NCBI GenBank assembly: GCA_964527325.1
Contig: CAZGNU010000005.1
Location: forward strand, 1-41,836
Length of the DNA stretch: 41,836 nucleotides
DNA from: UBA6164 sp964527325
GTDB lineage: Bacteria; Patescibacteriota; Gracilibacteria; BD1-5; UBA6164
Reading direction: 5' to 3'
This document shows positions 1 to 9,604 of this stretch, one piece after another. Within the stretch, counting starts at the first letter, position 1, and each line of letters starts with the position of its first letter. The notes beneath the pieces are model-generated. The model made no database searches and was not told where the DNA came from. It saw only the letters and a list, made by a program, of their open reading frames with translations. A program made the translations under genes and the position numbers.

Positions 1-638
1 CTTGAAAAAGCATATTTACTGGTTCTATGTTTACTGTTTGAATACTTGTTGTATTGTTGTGAGTGTATGCCTTTGAATCATGATTATCAACAATCCCTAG
101 TGAGTCATGATTCAAGTCTGGTGGTTCTCAAATATTATCTATAGCATCAGGTTGAGGATTTGATAGAACTACTGATAGCTTAGAAGCTCTTTCAAACAAA
201 ATCAGTGCTAACGAAACAAAAATTGATACTGTTGATACAAAAGTGGACTGAATTTCTTGAGGTTGAGTTTCTTGGGCTGGTTATACTGCTGCATATCAAT
301 GATATGCAATATGATGAACAAAATGATTTGCAACAAAATGTAATACCGCTTATTCGTGATCAAAACCTATGTCTTATCAAGATTGGATAGATTTATGAAC
401 AGAATATCCAAGCACACAAAACGCTCGGTTAATTGATTGAAGCTATTCATCATACTATTCTTCTAATCCTTATCAATTTTCAAAAGATTGAAATGATATC
501 GATGTTAGTTCTTGACAATATCCTATGTGTGGATGATGGTCAGGTGATTATAGATGACCATACATTCATGCTTCAAACTGAGATATTTATATATCTGGTT
601 GTACTAGTTCTTTAAGACTTCCTTGTGTCTATAAATAA
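1..638 (+). CDS. Secreted paralog 1 of a tandem family (5' end missing)
   Basis: The gene is cut by the window start; the reading frame begins at base 3 and ends with TAA at 636-638, giving about 211 codons with TGA read as glycine. By comparison with the copy at 1246 only about eight N-terminal residues are missing. A hydrophobic segment ends in VYA before FES, which looks like a signal-peptidase I site, so the protein is probably exported. A conserved segment follows (GGGFDRTTDSLEAL, then a heptad-like stretch SNKISANETKIDTVDTKVD). The C-terminal part has paired cysteines and ends PCVYK. Its first ~139 bases are identical to those of the copy at 1268. I do not recognise a named family; the cysteine-rich C-terminus could be an adhesive domain, which is inference. 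Confidence 0.75.
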
Positions 639-659
639 TAATATATAAACTTAACTTAC

Positions 660-1218
660 ATGAAAAAAATACTTAACTCTGNNNNNNNNNNNNNNNNNNN
701 NNNNNNNNNNNNNNNNNNNNNNNNNNNNNNNNNNNNNNNNNNNNNNNNNNNNNNNNNNNNNNNNNNNNNNNNNNNNNNNNNCTTGAAAAAGCATATTTAC
801 TGGTTCTATGTTTACTGTTTGAATACTTGTTGTATTATTGTCAGTTTCTGCTTTTGATTCTTACTTAACAACTACTCCTTGAGATTCTTGAAATCAATCT
901 TTAGGTTCTATGATTTTATCTATAGCCCCTGGTTGAGGTTTTAATAGAACTACTGATAGTTTAGAGGCAATAAGAGATAAAATCGATACCCTTTGATGAG
1001 GTGATTATCAAAATTGTGAAACTGTTGTTCAACAAAGAACAAATGCTATAGATTCGACCATAACATGTCCAATATGAAAATCCATTCGTTCTCATGCTAC
1101 TACTTGTTATGGTATGATGTGTTGAATTAAAAGTATGACAAAAACTAGTATAAGTTGATGAGCAGATTGAATAAATACTCATTATTTTACTGCAAGCATT
1201 TTATGCTGTGATGATTAA
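660..1218 (+). CDS. Secreted paralog 2 of the tandem family, interrupted by an assembly gap
   Basis: It starts ATG AAA AAA ATA CTT AAC TCT like paralog 3, then runs into 100 N at 682-781 and resumes at 782 with the next bases of the same repeat. With a gap of exactly 100 the frame is broken; with the N run removed the frame is restored and the protein is about 152 residues, ending at TAA 1216-1218. After the signal sequence (cleavage likely at VSA before FDS) come TTPGDSGNQS, GGGFNRTTDSLEAIRDKID and a C-terminal part with seven cysteines ending CCDD. This C-terminal part is unrelated by eye to that of copies 1 and 3. Function unknown; likely cell-surface or secreted. Confidence 0.7.
682..781. 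other. Assembly gap of 100 N
   Basis: A run of exactly 100 N, the usual placeholder for unknown length. The bases on either side (AACTCTG before, CTTGAAAAAGC after) are adjacent without any insertion in the paralog at 1246, so the true gap is probably zero or close to it. The window itself also begins with CTTGAAAAAGC, so contigs seem to break at this repeat. Confidence 0.95.
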
Positions 1219-1245
1219 TTATTAAATATTTTAAATTTAATTTCT

Positions 1246-1854
1246 ATGAAAAAAATACTTAACTCTGCTTGAAAAAGCATATTTACTGGTTCTATGTTTA
1301 CTGTTTGAATACTTGTTGTATTGTTGTGAGTGTATGCCTTTGAATCATGATTATCAACAATCCCTAGTGAGTCATGATTCAAGTCTGGTGGTTCTCAAAT
1401 ATTATCAAAACTTTCTACTTGATGATTTAATAGAACTACTGATAGTTTAGAGGCTATTTCTGATAAAGTTGATGCTATTTGAGGTTGAGTTACCTGGGTT
1501 TGATATACTTCAAGTACTAATAGTTGAAATATGGGCTATACAAAATGAATGATTGATAAATGTGACTCTTATTCTTCATGATCTGTACCTATGACTTATC
1601 AAGATATGTTGGATTTATGAAAAAACTATCCATATACAGAAGACGCTTGGATAATAGATGGATCATATGCTTCTAATGCAATACAATTTACAAAAGATGG
1701 TTATTCTCTTTCTTCTACTTCGGCTAATCAACCTATTTGTAATTGATGGAGTCAAAACTCTAATTCGTATATGTGACCTAGAATACGTACCAATTGATAT
1801 ATGATGTTAAGCTCTTGTGATGTTAATTATAAAATTCCTTGTGTCTTTAAATAA
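1246..1854 (+). CDS. Secreted paralog 3 of the tandem family
   Basis: A complete 202-residue member of the family. It starts at the ATG followed by KKILNSAGKS, has a hydrophobic stretch at about residues 14-31 and a probable signal-peptidase site after VYA. The conserved module GGFNRTTDSLEAISDKVDAI follows at about residues 65-85, then a glycine turn and a C-terminal domain with CNGW, SSCD and a final PCVFK. This C-terminal domain is recognisably related to copy 1 (YQDxxDLG, IDGSYxS and PCV[YF]K are shared). The gene lies 27 bases after copy 2 and 26 bases before the pilin gene, so the cluster is probably one operon. No Shine-Dalgarno sequence is visible. Function unknown. Confidence 0.8.
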
Positions 1855-1880
1855 AAATTTAAACTTAACCTAATTTACTT

Positions 1881-3098
1881 ATGAAAAATAATCAAAAAGC
1901 GTTTACTCTTGTAGAGTTAATTGTGGTGATTGTTATACTATCAATTCTTGGGACAATCTCATTTATTTCTATGGAATCTTATGGTAGATCATCAAGAAAT
2001 AGTGTGAGAATTTCTGATGTGAAAAAAATGGAATCTGGTTTGGAATTATTCAGTATTAATGCTGGTAAATATCCTGATCCAACTTGAGGTGTTCCAGTAA
2101 CATATAGCTGATCAGAAGTTTGGACTCAATGAGTTTTTTGAGACTCAGTTATAACAAATATTAAAACTATAGACAAGGCTCCTAAAGATCCTTTGGTGCA
2201 AAACTTGTATACATATTCTAGACTAAATACAAAACTAGAATTTGAAATTTGAGCAATGCTTGAAGGAGATGCGTTAACTAACAATATAATAGAATGAGCT
2301 TACGCAGAAGCTGCAGATGATGCTGTATCATATATACATGGAACTTACAACTGAGTAGTTGCTAAAGTATATACTTGAGGATTAAACTATGTTCTTGCTG
2401 TACCTACAATTATTTCTTCAGATTTAGGTGATTCAGATGTATTAAATATAATATCAAATCTATCTTTAGCCTTTAATGGTTCAGATAACATTGCTGCTTC
2501 ATATCAGCCTAGATGATACACATCAACTGGGGGGTTTGATTATAATTCTGCTACTCCTAGTAATATAGTAGTATATTCTACTTCTGATTTAGATGATTTA
2601 AGTACTGACTGACAAAACCTAAGAGACCTTACAACATGACTTCAAACAGCCTATAGTTGAACAAGTATTGAAAATGAAACTATTTATGCTTCAATATTAA
2701 ATATAAATACTAATGTAGATGCTGAAGTAGTTTCTGTTGTTTGATATATAGTAAATAATGAATTGTGATGAAATATTGAAATAGTTAATGTTGTTCAATG
2801 AGCAATAAATACTTGAGGATATGCTTCAAGTGAAACATCTGGATGGATAGAAATATGAATAAATGTTGATTGAAGTACTATTACTGGATACTCAGAATCA
2901 GAAACGTTATGATGGATATGTTTCGATGCTAGTTGTGATTCTACTGTAACAAGAGATGTTCCAACATGAAACCTATCATGATATGCTCTATCAGAAGTAT
3001 TTGGTTGGATAGATATGTCAGATGTAAGCATAAATGACGCTTGAGAGTTTAGTTGATACTGAGAAAGTGAGGTACTTGGTTGGATTAGTTTTAATTAA
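1881..3098 (+). CDS. Type IV pilin-like protein with C-terminal GWI repeats
   Basis: 405 residues. The N-terminus is a classic class III prepilin signal: a seven-residue leader MKNNQKA, then FTLVELIVV with the conserved glutamate at +5 and a long hydrophobic helix, so it should be cleaved by prepilin peptidase and assembled through a type IV pilus or type II-like system. It is much longer than a standard pilin. The last ~110 residues hold four repeats of the pattern GYxxSExxGWIxx (beginning GYASSETSGWI, GYSESETLGWI, GYALSEVFGWI, GYGESEVLGWI). Such repeats suggest a stacked surface-exposed region. The gene sits between secreted paralogs 3 and 4, which points to a joint role at the cell surface, perhaps in host attachment; that role is inference. 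Confidence 0.85.
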
Positions 3099-3115
3099 TA
3101 AATAACAAAAATATT

Positions 3116-3634
3116 ATGAAAACAAATATTTTAAAAAAAATGTGAACTAGTATGTTAACTGGATGAGCCTTTGTTGTTGGTTGAATTATCATGATTCTAT
3201 GAGTTTCAGCATTTGATTCATTTTTAACAACAACTCCTTGAACAGCTTGAAATCAATCTTTTGGTTCTCTAATATTATCAAAAGCTTCAGGATGAGGTTT
3301 TGATAGAACAACTGACAGCCTAGAGGCTCTTTCTGAAAAAATGGTCTCAATGGATGCAAAAATTGATGCAATACCTACTTCTACTTGAGGTTGAGTTTTT
3401 ACCAAATGTCAGGTAAAATTTGCATCTTCAGCTACATACCCTTCTTGTCCTAGTTGATATTCAAATATTGATACTTATTCATCTGCTTATATTAATCATT
3501 GGTTTCGGTCAAGCGTTAATTATCGTCGGTCTGGGCTTCGGTATCAAACTATAAATGATGATGATTGGGGATATTCATCAAATACTCAAAGTAGAACATC
3601 TACACTTGCATGTACTATTTGTGAAAAAAACTAG
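3116..3634 (+). CDS. Secreted paralog 4 of the tandem family
   Basis: 172 residues, starting 17 bases after the pilin gene. It is more diverged than copies 1-3 but has the same plan: basic N-terminus (MKTNILKKMG), hydrophobic segment, signal-peptidase site after VSA before FDS, TTPGTAGNQSFGS, then GGGFDRTTDSLEALSEKM with a heptad-like DAKIDAI. The C-terminal ~85 residues contain four cysteines (KCQV, PSCPSG, ACTICEKN) and are unlike the other copies. The TAG stop lies inside the stem of the downstream terminator. Function unknown; likely exported. Confidence 0.8.
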
Positions 3635-3652
3635 ATAATCTAGTTTTTTTTA
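3624..3652 (+). terminator. Intrinsic terminator of the secreted/pilin cluster
   Basis: AAACTAGA-taa-TCTAGTTT stem with A and T runs on either side; the stop codon TAG of paralog 4 is part of the stem. The symmetrical A/T flanks allow action on both strands, so it may also stop transcription of the converging ATPase gene. Confidence 0.75.
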
Positions 3653-3720
3653 TTTGAAAATATATTTATAAAAAACTGGTTTTCTGTAAATAATTTTAAA
3701 ATTTTACCTGTATTTTATCA

Positions 3721-4926
3721 TTATTTGATTAATCAGAATATCCATAAAGGAATTATATGATTATTTTCAGAAATCGTTATATCATCTTTTATGATGTATG
3801 TGTTTTTGGGGTATTTATTTTGTTTTTTATGTTTTCATCATACCTCAAAATTGAAAACTTTATCATATATTTCTAGTGTAAAATCACCTTTTTTTGGTAC
3901 AAAAATTTCTGACTTTGGAATTTTTCTTAATTGTGAAATAAAAAAAGACTCCCTTAATATTCAAATATCTGTTTTCTTTGAATAAGAATTATATAAATTT
4001 GGATTTCATAAAAATATTTTATTTTCTTTTCTTACTCTTTCAGACAAATTTCAAAACTTTGGAATTAATGCTACTAATCAAATCTTATTAAGTAAATTCA
4101 ATGCATTTTCAACAACTACTTTATTTAATCAAATTTTTACTCAAAGGTTTGTATAACTTAATTCTGAAGGAGTTGAGTTTGAAATAAAATAAAAAAGTTT
4201 TCTTAATTTATCAATAGAAACAGTTTTAAAATCTAAAAATACAGGTAAATCCTCAATAATTATTTTATCAAGAAGTATTTGAATATTCTTTGTAAAATTT
4301 TGTATAGTTATATCTTTTGAAAAAGGATAATATCATATATTTAAATATTCTTTAAAATATTTTTCTTTAATTTCTGTAAAATATTTTCAACTAATCTCTT
4401 TATGATTTTTTAAAATATCTTCTAAAGAAAATGATTGTACATTAATATTATGAAAATACCTTAAATATTCAGAAAAATTTAATGGATAAATATTATAAAA
4501 ATCAACCCTTCTAGCAAGATCTAAAACTCATTTAAATAAATCTAGTTCACTAGATCAAGAAAAAATAATTTTTAATTTAGGAAAACTATCATATATATTT
4601 TTTATCTCTATGGTCCAATTCTTATATTTGTGAATTTCATCAATATATATTTCTGTAATACTATGCTCATTATATAAATAATGAACAAATAAAAATAGTC
4701 CATTTACCTTTATTGATGAATTATCTGCAGAAAAATAAAATCATTTTCATGTTTCCTTTATTTTTTGAAGCATTATTGTTGTTTTTCAAATTCATCTTTC
4801 TCATATAAGTCATATCATTTTATTTTTCCATTCAATTTGCTTACAACAATCTCTTTTAAACTCTAAAGATACTTCATTAAGAAGCTCTTTATGAATTCAT
4901 AGTAATATTTGATAATCTTTATTCAT
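3721..4926 (-). CDS. AAA ATPase, DUF4143-type
   Basis: 401 residues. Walker A is GERGIGKTT at residues 42-50 and Walker B is IYIDE at about 93-97, placing it in the P-loop ATPase family commonly annotated as ATP-binding protein with a C-terminal DUF4143 domain. The C-terminus has the expected FEV element, but the lysine that follows in the usual EVK motif is replaced (FEVGGK, one G from TGA), and it ends in the typical IPLWIFG. Biochemical role is not established for the family; several members in this window sit beside toxin-antitoxin-like genes. An operator-like inverted repeat lies directly upstream of the start. Confidence 0.8.
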
Positions 4927-4930
4927 AGTT

Positions 4931-4968
4931 ACTGTAATGACTATTAATTAAATACAGTAGTCATTATA
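4931..4968 (-). promoter_or_regulatory. -10 element with overlapping operator-like inverted repeats
   Basis: On the minus strand a TATAAT (4963-4968) lies about 37 bases upstream of the ATPase start. Directly downstream of it are two interleaved inverted repeats: AATGACTA (4936-4943) with TAGTCATT (4958-4965), and ACTGTA (4931-4936) with TACAGT (4953-4958). Symmetry at the transcription start is typical of an operator for a dimeric repressor; the regulator is unknown. Confidence 0.45.
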
Positions 4969-5006
4969 ACATCTATCAATAAAAAAGTCAAACTTTTATT
5001 AATTAT

Positions 5007-5034
5007 TTGATTCAACTTACTTTTCTTGTATAAT
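5007..5034 (+). promoter_or_regulatory. Promoter of def
   Basis: TTGATT at 5007-5012 and a perfect TATAAT at 5029-5034, 16 bases apart, 29 bases before the def start codon. Confidence 0.65.
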
Positions 5035-5063
5035 CAAAAATATGATAATTAATTTATAAAAAC

Positions 5064-5531
5064 ATGTTCAAAATAGAAACTTGAGTCGACAATCCGATTC
5101 TTAGAAAAATTGCAGATGAAATCCTTGATAAAGATTTCAAAAAAACAGTTAAGCTTGGAAGGGAAATGATTAAATATATCAAAAATCCTGATAATGGCTG
5201 AGTTGGGTTAGCTGCTCCTCAGATATGACAAAGCATAAAACTTATAGTAGTTAATTTGATGAATGATCGGGAAGATGAAAGTTTTAAAACTGTTATGATG
5301 ATAAATCCTGAAATTTTAGAATCTAGTGAAGAAACTGATATAGAGACTGAATGATGTTTATCTGTTCCAAAAGTTACGTGAAAGGTAGAAAGGCCTATAA
5401 AAATAAAACTAACGTTTAAAGACCAAAAAAACACTAAAAAAACACTATTTCTAGAATGATTGCATGCTAGAATCGTCCAACATGAAATAGATCACTTAAA
5501 TGGTATATTGTTTGTAGATTATTTGAAATAA
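5064..5531 (+). CDS. def: Peptide deformylase
   Basis: Removes the N-formyl group from new proteins in the cytoplasm. All three signature motifs are present: GVGLAAPQIG at residues 46-55, EGCLS at 96-100 (metal-ligand cysteine) and HEIDH at 140-144 (two metal-ligand histidines and the catalytic glutamate). The 155-residue length is at the short end of the family. Two glycines in these motifs are encoded by TGA (Q-I-G and E-G-C), which directly supports the recoding. It has its own promoter and is followed by the candidate small RNA. Its functional partner fmt is about 20 kb away rather than adjacent. Confidence 0.95.
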
Positions 5532-5563
5532 ATAATATTATATACAAAATATATACAATAAGT

Positions 5564-5591
5564 TTGTATTTTAAAATTATCTGAATATAAT
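5564..5591 (+). promoter_or_regulatory. Promoter of the candidate small RNA
   Basis: TTGTAT at 5564-5569, 16-base spacer, perfect TATAAT at 5586-5591. Transcription would begin close to 5598, that is at the first hairpin rather than before an ORF. Confidence 0.55.
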
Positions 5592-5594
5592 ATT

Positions 5595-5778
5595 AAAGCT
5601 TCCCTAGGGAAGCTTTTCCTTAGGAAGTAATATTTTATTTCCTAACTAGATTACAATGGGAATATATTTATCCTTCAAAACAAGGAAGGGATATATTTTT
5701 GCTTTCAGACTTACAAAAAGTAAGCCAAAAAAGAAAGCATAAAAAAAGAGAGGTTGTCCCCTCTCTTTTTTATTTTCC
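5595..5778 (+). ncRNA. Candidate structured small RNA, five consecutive hairpins
   Basis: No ORF of note is found here, but almost the whole stretch folds locally. H1 is a perfect palindrome AAAGCTTCCC/GGGAAGCTTT (5595-5616). H2 is TTAGGAA/TTCCTAA (5620-5645). H3 pairs ATATAT and TCCTTC with GAAGGG and ATATAT around a three-base bulge (5662-5696). H4 is TGCTTTC/GAAAGCA (5700-5739) enclosing CTTAC/GTAAG. H5 is a strong terminator (5743-5770). A promoter lies immediately upstream, so a transcript of about 175-180 nt is expected. Length fits 6S RNA, but I do not see the long rod with a central bubble, so I leave the class open. H1 could alternatively be only the def terminator. Confidence 0.5.
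5743..5776 (+). terminator. Intrinsic terminator, probably bidirectional
   Basis: AAAAAGAGAGG / CCTCTCTTTTT stem around a short loop followed by TATTTT. It ends the candidate small RNA on the plus strand; the opposite A run makes it suitable for the converging ribosomal operon that ends with secY at 5846. Confidence 0.8.
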
Positions 5779-5845
5779 TCAGATTACAATGAGTTAATAC
5801 AAGTATAATATATTTTTTTCAAAAAGCAAAAGATTTTACTGAAAT

Positions 5846-7114
5846 CTACTGAAATCTACTATAATCTTGCATTTTAAGTTCTGCATCTGTTTTTCTTACT
5901 ATATCAAGTATAACAGAAACTATAATAATTAATCATGCAGCAGAGATAATGAAATCTACCGATTGTCACATTATTTTTGACATTATGTATGGTAACACAG
6001 CTATTAATGCTAAGAATCATCCACCGAATAAGTTAAGGTGTTCTGATACTTTTGCTAAATAGTTAGCAGTTTCAAAACCAGGTCTGATACCAGGAATATA
6101 TCCTCATCTTTTCTGAATACTTTCAGCAACGTCTTCCGTATTAAAAGTAATTGATACATAAAAGAAAGAGAATCATAATACTAGTAAGAAGTATATTCAT
6201 ATAAATATCCATGAAGGATTTGTCATATTAAAATACTCAAGTAAAAAAGTTCATATTTTTGTTGCCATTTCACTTGATCAATCACGAGTTAATATTTGAC
6301 CAATAATTGCAGGAAAAGTAACAAGTGACACAGCAAAAATTATTGGAATCATTCATGCTTGATTTATTCTAATTGGAAAATATGATTTTTCTTCTCTACC
6401 AGTTCTAGTATAAATAATTGGAATTCTTCTATTTCATTCTGTAAACTTAATAATTATGTAAATAATTACAAGTGTAGCAATTACTAAACTAATAAATAGT
6501 GGGTAGTCTCATGCTTGTATATGACCCATAATTACTCAAGGAACAGATGAAAGTACTCACGCAGTTATTATAACACTTATACCATTTCAAATACCTACTT
6601 CTGTCATCACCTCACCTAACCACATTAAAAATATAGTTCAAGCTGTAATAATTGTCATCGCAGTTAATACTGTTTGCGTGTTAGATAAATCAATTATAGT
6701 ACCTGAAGCTAAAGTATTTAATAATACTATCATTCAATATGATTGAACAAAAGCCAATGGCAAAGTTAACCATCTAGTGTATTTTGTAATTTTCTTTTGT
6801 CCTGCTTCTCATTCTTTTTGTAAATCTCCAATTTTTGGAACAATTACTCAAAGTAATTGAATAATGATTAATGCATTTATATATGGAGAAAGCCCCATTA
6901 AGATAATTGAAAAATTAGATAATCAACCTCACATCAAAGCACTAAAAAATGATAATCCCTTATTAGCTTCCATAATTGTTGCTAATTTAGATGTATCAAC
7001 CCCGTAAACAGGTATTACAGATAATACTTTGTAAACTAAAACTAAAACCAAAGTGGCTATAATTTTTTTTCTTACACTTTTATTTTTAAACACTGATTTT
7101 ATACTACTAATCAT
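5846..7114 (-). CDS. secY: Preprotein translocase subunit SecY
   Basis: The channel-forming subunit of the Sec translocon in the inner membrane. 422 residues with about ten hydrophobic segments; recognisable family features are the N-terminal VRKKIIATL, the plug region around GGGLSNFSI, PYINALIIIQLL, and the cytoplasmic loop with NRRIPI and the final transmembrane block. Many helix glycines are TGA codons. It is the last gene of the ribosomal operon, 18 bases after rplO, as in the spc operon of other bacteria; adk and map, which often follow, are absent. The stop region contains a tandem repeat CTGAAATCTA twice. Confidence 0.95.
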
Positions 7115-7132
7115 CTTAGAAATATTTAAAAA

Positions 7133-7588
7133 TTATTTTGTTTCAAGTTTTCCTCAAGCTTTTTCAATAGCTTTTACAGCTGTAGCAGATGCTTTATCAA
7201 CAACAACTTCTACTTTTGCAGTTAATTTTCAAGCCCCTAACAATTTAATAGGAAGAGTTTTTCTTCTAACTACATTGTTTTCTAATAAAACTTCTTTATT
7301 AATAGTTGTAATCCCTTTTTCAGCTAATACAGCTAAATCAGAAAGATTTATAACGTTATAAATCGTTTTAAATTTTGCATTTGAAAAACCTTTTAATTTA
7401 GGCATTCTTCTGAATAAAGGAGTTTGTCCTCATTCAAACCAAGCAGCTACTCAACCACCAGATCTAGAATTTTGACCATTACATCCTCTACCACAGTAAG
7501 TTCCTAATCCAGAACCATTTCATCTACCAAGTCTCTTAGAAGTTTTTCTAGAGCCTTTATTTGGTTTTACGTTTGTTAAAGATAACAT
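7133..7588 (-). CDS. rplO: 50S ribosomal protein L15
   Basis: 151 residues. The glycine/arginine-rich N-terminal half (KRLGRGNGSGLGTYCGRG, then GGQTPLFRRMPKLKGF) and the C-terminal globular half with VLLGAWK-like LLGAGKL are typical. It starts 20 bases after rpsE; the L30 gene that sits between S5 and L15 in most bacteria is missing, as in CPR genomes. Confidence 0.95.
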
Positions 7589-7608
7589 GTTTTTTAAGTT
7601 AAGTTATT

Positions 7609-8097
7609 TTATTTTTTAGGTGCTTCTTTAAATGAAGTTAACGCTTGTATTGTAGCTCTTGCATTGTTAATTAAGTTCGAAGAACCATATCTTTTAGCAA
7701 GAATATCTTTATATCAAGCAACTATCAAAACTTTTCTAGCAGCTCAACCAGCAATAATTCACGTACCTTTTGAAGCAGGGTGTACCATAATTTTTGCAGC
7801 TTTATATTTAGCTTCAACATTATAAGGAACAGTTCCTTTTTCAATTCTAACATCTGTTAAGTTCTTTTTAGCATTAGAAACAGCTTTTGCAATAGCATCA
7901 ACTACTTCCCATGATTTTCAAGTTCATAAAGCTACTCTTCATTTACCATCTCAAATTACCATAACAGCTCTAAATCTAAGTTGTCTACCTCATGAAGTAA
8001 CTCTTGTTACTCTATCAATAGCAAGCAACTCTTCTTTAAATTCTTTTCTTGGTTTTGAAAATTTTCATTTTCTATTATTTTTTCCAGAAAAAGCCAT
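7609..8097 (-). CDS. rpsE: 30S ribosomal protein S5
   Basis: 162 residues. It has the N-terminal double-stranded RNA-binding domain (VTRVTSGGRQLRFRAV, GDGKGRVALGTGK) and the C-terminal half with GTGIIAGGAARKVL, both hallmarks of S5, which binds 16S rRNA near the decoding site. Several glycines of these motifs are TGA. Starts 19 bases after rplR. Confidence 0.95.
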
Positions 8098-8116
8098 ACT
8101 TTTTTAGATTAATTAA

Positions 8117-8461
8117 TTAAAATTTAAGTCCTCATGCTCTAAGAGCTTCAGCTAACGCTTTTACTCTTCCATGATATGCAAATCAACCTCTATCAAAAAC
8201 TATTGTTTCAATTTTTAATTTAAGTATATTTTTTGCCATCTCTTCTCATACTTTTGTAGCCATTTCTGTTTTACTACCTGATTTTTTTAGTTTTAAATCA
8301 GAAAAAGAAGTAAGAGTTGTTCAAGTTTCATCATTAATAAGTTGAGCATACATATTTGTATTACTTCTATAAACTGCTAAACGAGGTACAGAAGCTGTTC
8401 AACTTATTTTAGCTCTAATTCTATTTTTTCTTCTTAATCTTTTTAATGTTTTTTGTAACAT
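8117..8461 (-). CDS. rplR: 50S ribosomal protein L18
   Basis: 114 residues with the basic N-terminus (KRLRRKNRIRAKISGT), PRLAVYRSNTNMYAQLI and FDRGGFAYHGRVKALAEALR near the C-terminus, all conserved in L18. The protein binds 5S rRNA together with L5. Starts 27 bases after rplF. Confidence 0.95.
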
Positions 8462-8488
8462 TTTTAAAATTATTATAAGTTAAATTTT

Positions 8489-9028
8489 TTATTTTGCACC
8501 AGTTTTACCAGCTTTTCTATTAATATGTTCTCATACATATTTAATTCATTTACCTTTATATGGTTCTGGTTTCTTTTTAGCTCTAATTTTAGAAGCTACT
8601 TCTCATACTAATTGTTTGTCTATTCCTGAAATATGTAATATATTTTTAGATTTATCATCTAAAGCTATTTTTACTCATTCTGGCATAGGCATATCAACTT
8701 TATGTGAATAACCAATACTTAATGTAAGTTTACTTCCTGCTACTTCAAATTTATAACCAACTCAAACGATTTCTAAACTTTTTTTGTAACCTTCTGTTAC
8801 TCAAACAACCATATTATTAATAATTGATCTAGTTGTTCCCCATAAAGCATTTGCAGAATCATCTAATGGTGTAACTATTACTTCATTATCTACTTTTTTT
8901 ACTTCTATTTTTAAAGAGTAATCAAAAGATAATTCTCATAATGGTCATTTTACTTTTATATTGTTATCTTTTAAAGTTACTTCAACCTTATCAGAGATAA
9001 CAACAGGCATTTTACCTATTCTTGACAT
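8489..9028 (-). CDS. rplF: 50S ribosomal protein L6
   Basis: 179 residues, the usual length. MSRIGKMPVVI at the N-terminus, two L6-type repeats, and the diagnostic C-terminal KPEPYKGKGIKY. The 72-base spacer to rpsH contains no ORF. Confidence 0.95.
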
Positions 9029-9100
9029 CTTTTATATAATTATAAATATAAATCGGAACTTCTGTTATAAAACAGAATCTCGTCTATAATATTAAAGTGA

Positions 9101-9496
9101 TTAATATACTTCACAAAGTAATTCACCACCAACATTTAAACTTCTAGCTTCATATCATGTAACAACTCATTTTGGAGTTGAAACTATATAAATACCTTGT
9201 CCATTTCTAGATTTTTTTATGTCTTTTGCACCAACATAAATTCTTTGTCCTGGTTTACTTATTCTTGAAAGAGTAGGAACATATTTAGTAGTTCTTACAT
9301 CATTAAGAGTAACTTTTATTGACTTTTTATTGTTTCATTCATCAACAATTTCGAATGACACAATATATTTATTTTTCTTAAGAATCTTAGAAATATCAGC
9401 TTTTAGTTTAGAATATGGAATTTTAATTTCAATTATTCTAGCCATATAAGCATTTCTGATTCTTGTTAATAAATCTCCAATTGGATCTATTATCAT
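9101..9496 (-). CDS. rpsH: 30S ribosomal protein S8
   Basis: 131 residues. The N-terminal DPIGDLLTRIRNA and the C-terminal STPKGVVTGYEAR are family signatures; both glycines shown in the latter (KG, TG) are TGA codons. S8 binds 16S rRNA and in E. coli represses its own operon. Here a long hairpin lies just upstream of the start. Confidence 0.95.
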
Positions 9497-9539
9497 AACA
9501 TATGAATTAATAAATAAATTTATTTTTTTGTACTATCTA

Positions 9540-9600
9540 TATCAAAGTAAAATTGTTTTTACTATTTTCAAAAAATTGTAAAAATAATTTTACTTTGATA
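9540..9600 (-). promoter_or_regulatory. Long hairpin between rpsN and rpsH
   Basis: TATCAAAGTAAAATTGTTTT at 9540 onward pairs with its near-complement ending at 9600 (23 bases per arm, one mismatch near the top, 15-base loop). It lies in the 108-base rpsN-rpsH spacer, the longest spacer in the spc half of the operon, about 44 bases before the rpsH start. It may be a processing site, an attenuator, or an S8/L5-type autoregulatory element; no choice can be made from sequence alone. Confidence 0.6.
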
Positions 9601-9604
9601 TATT

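Noticed and set aside
660..857. The frame through the N run as a real protein
   Set aside because: The run has placeholder length and its 100 bases shift the frame relative to the intact paralogs.
5849..5866. Tandem CTGAAATCTA repeat at the secY end as a functional element
   Set aside because: Only two units in AT-rich sequence at the stop codon; most likely slippage without function.
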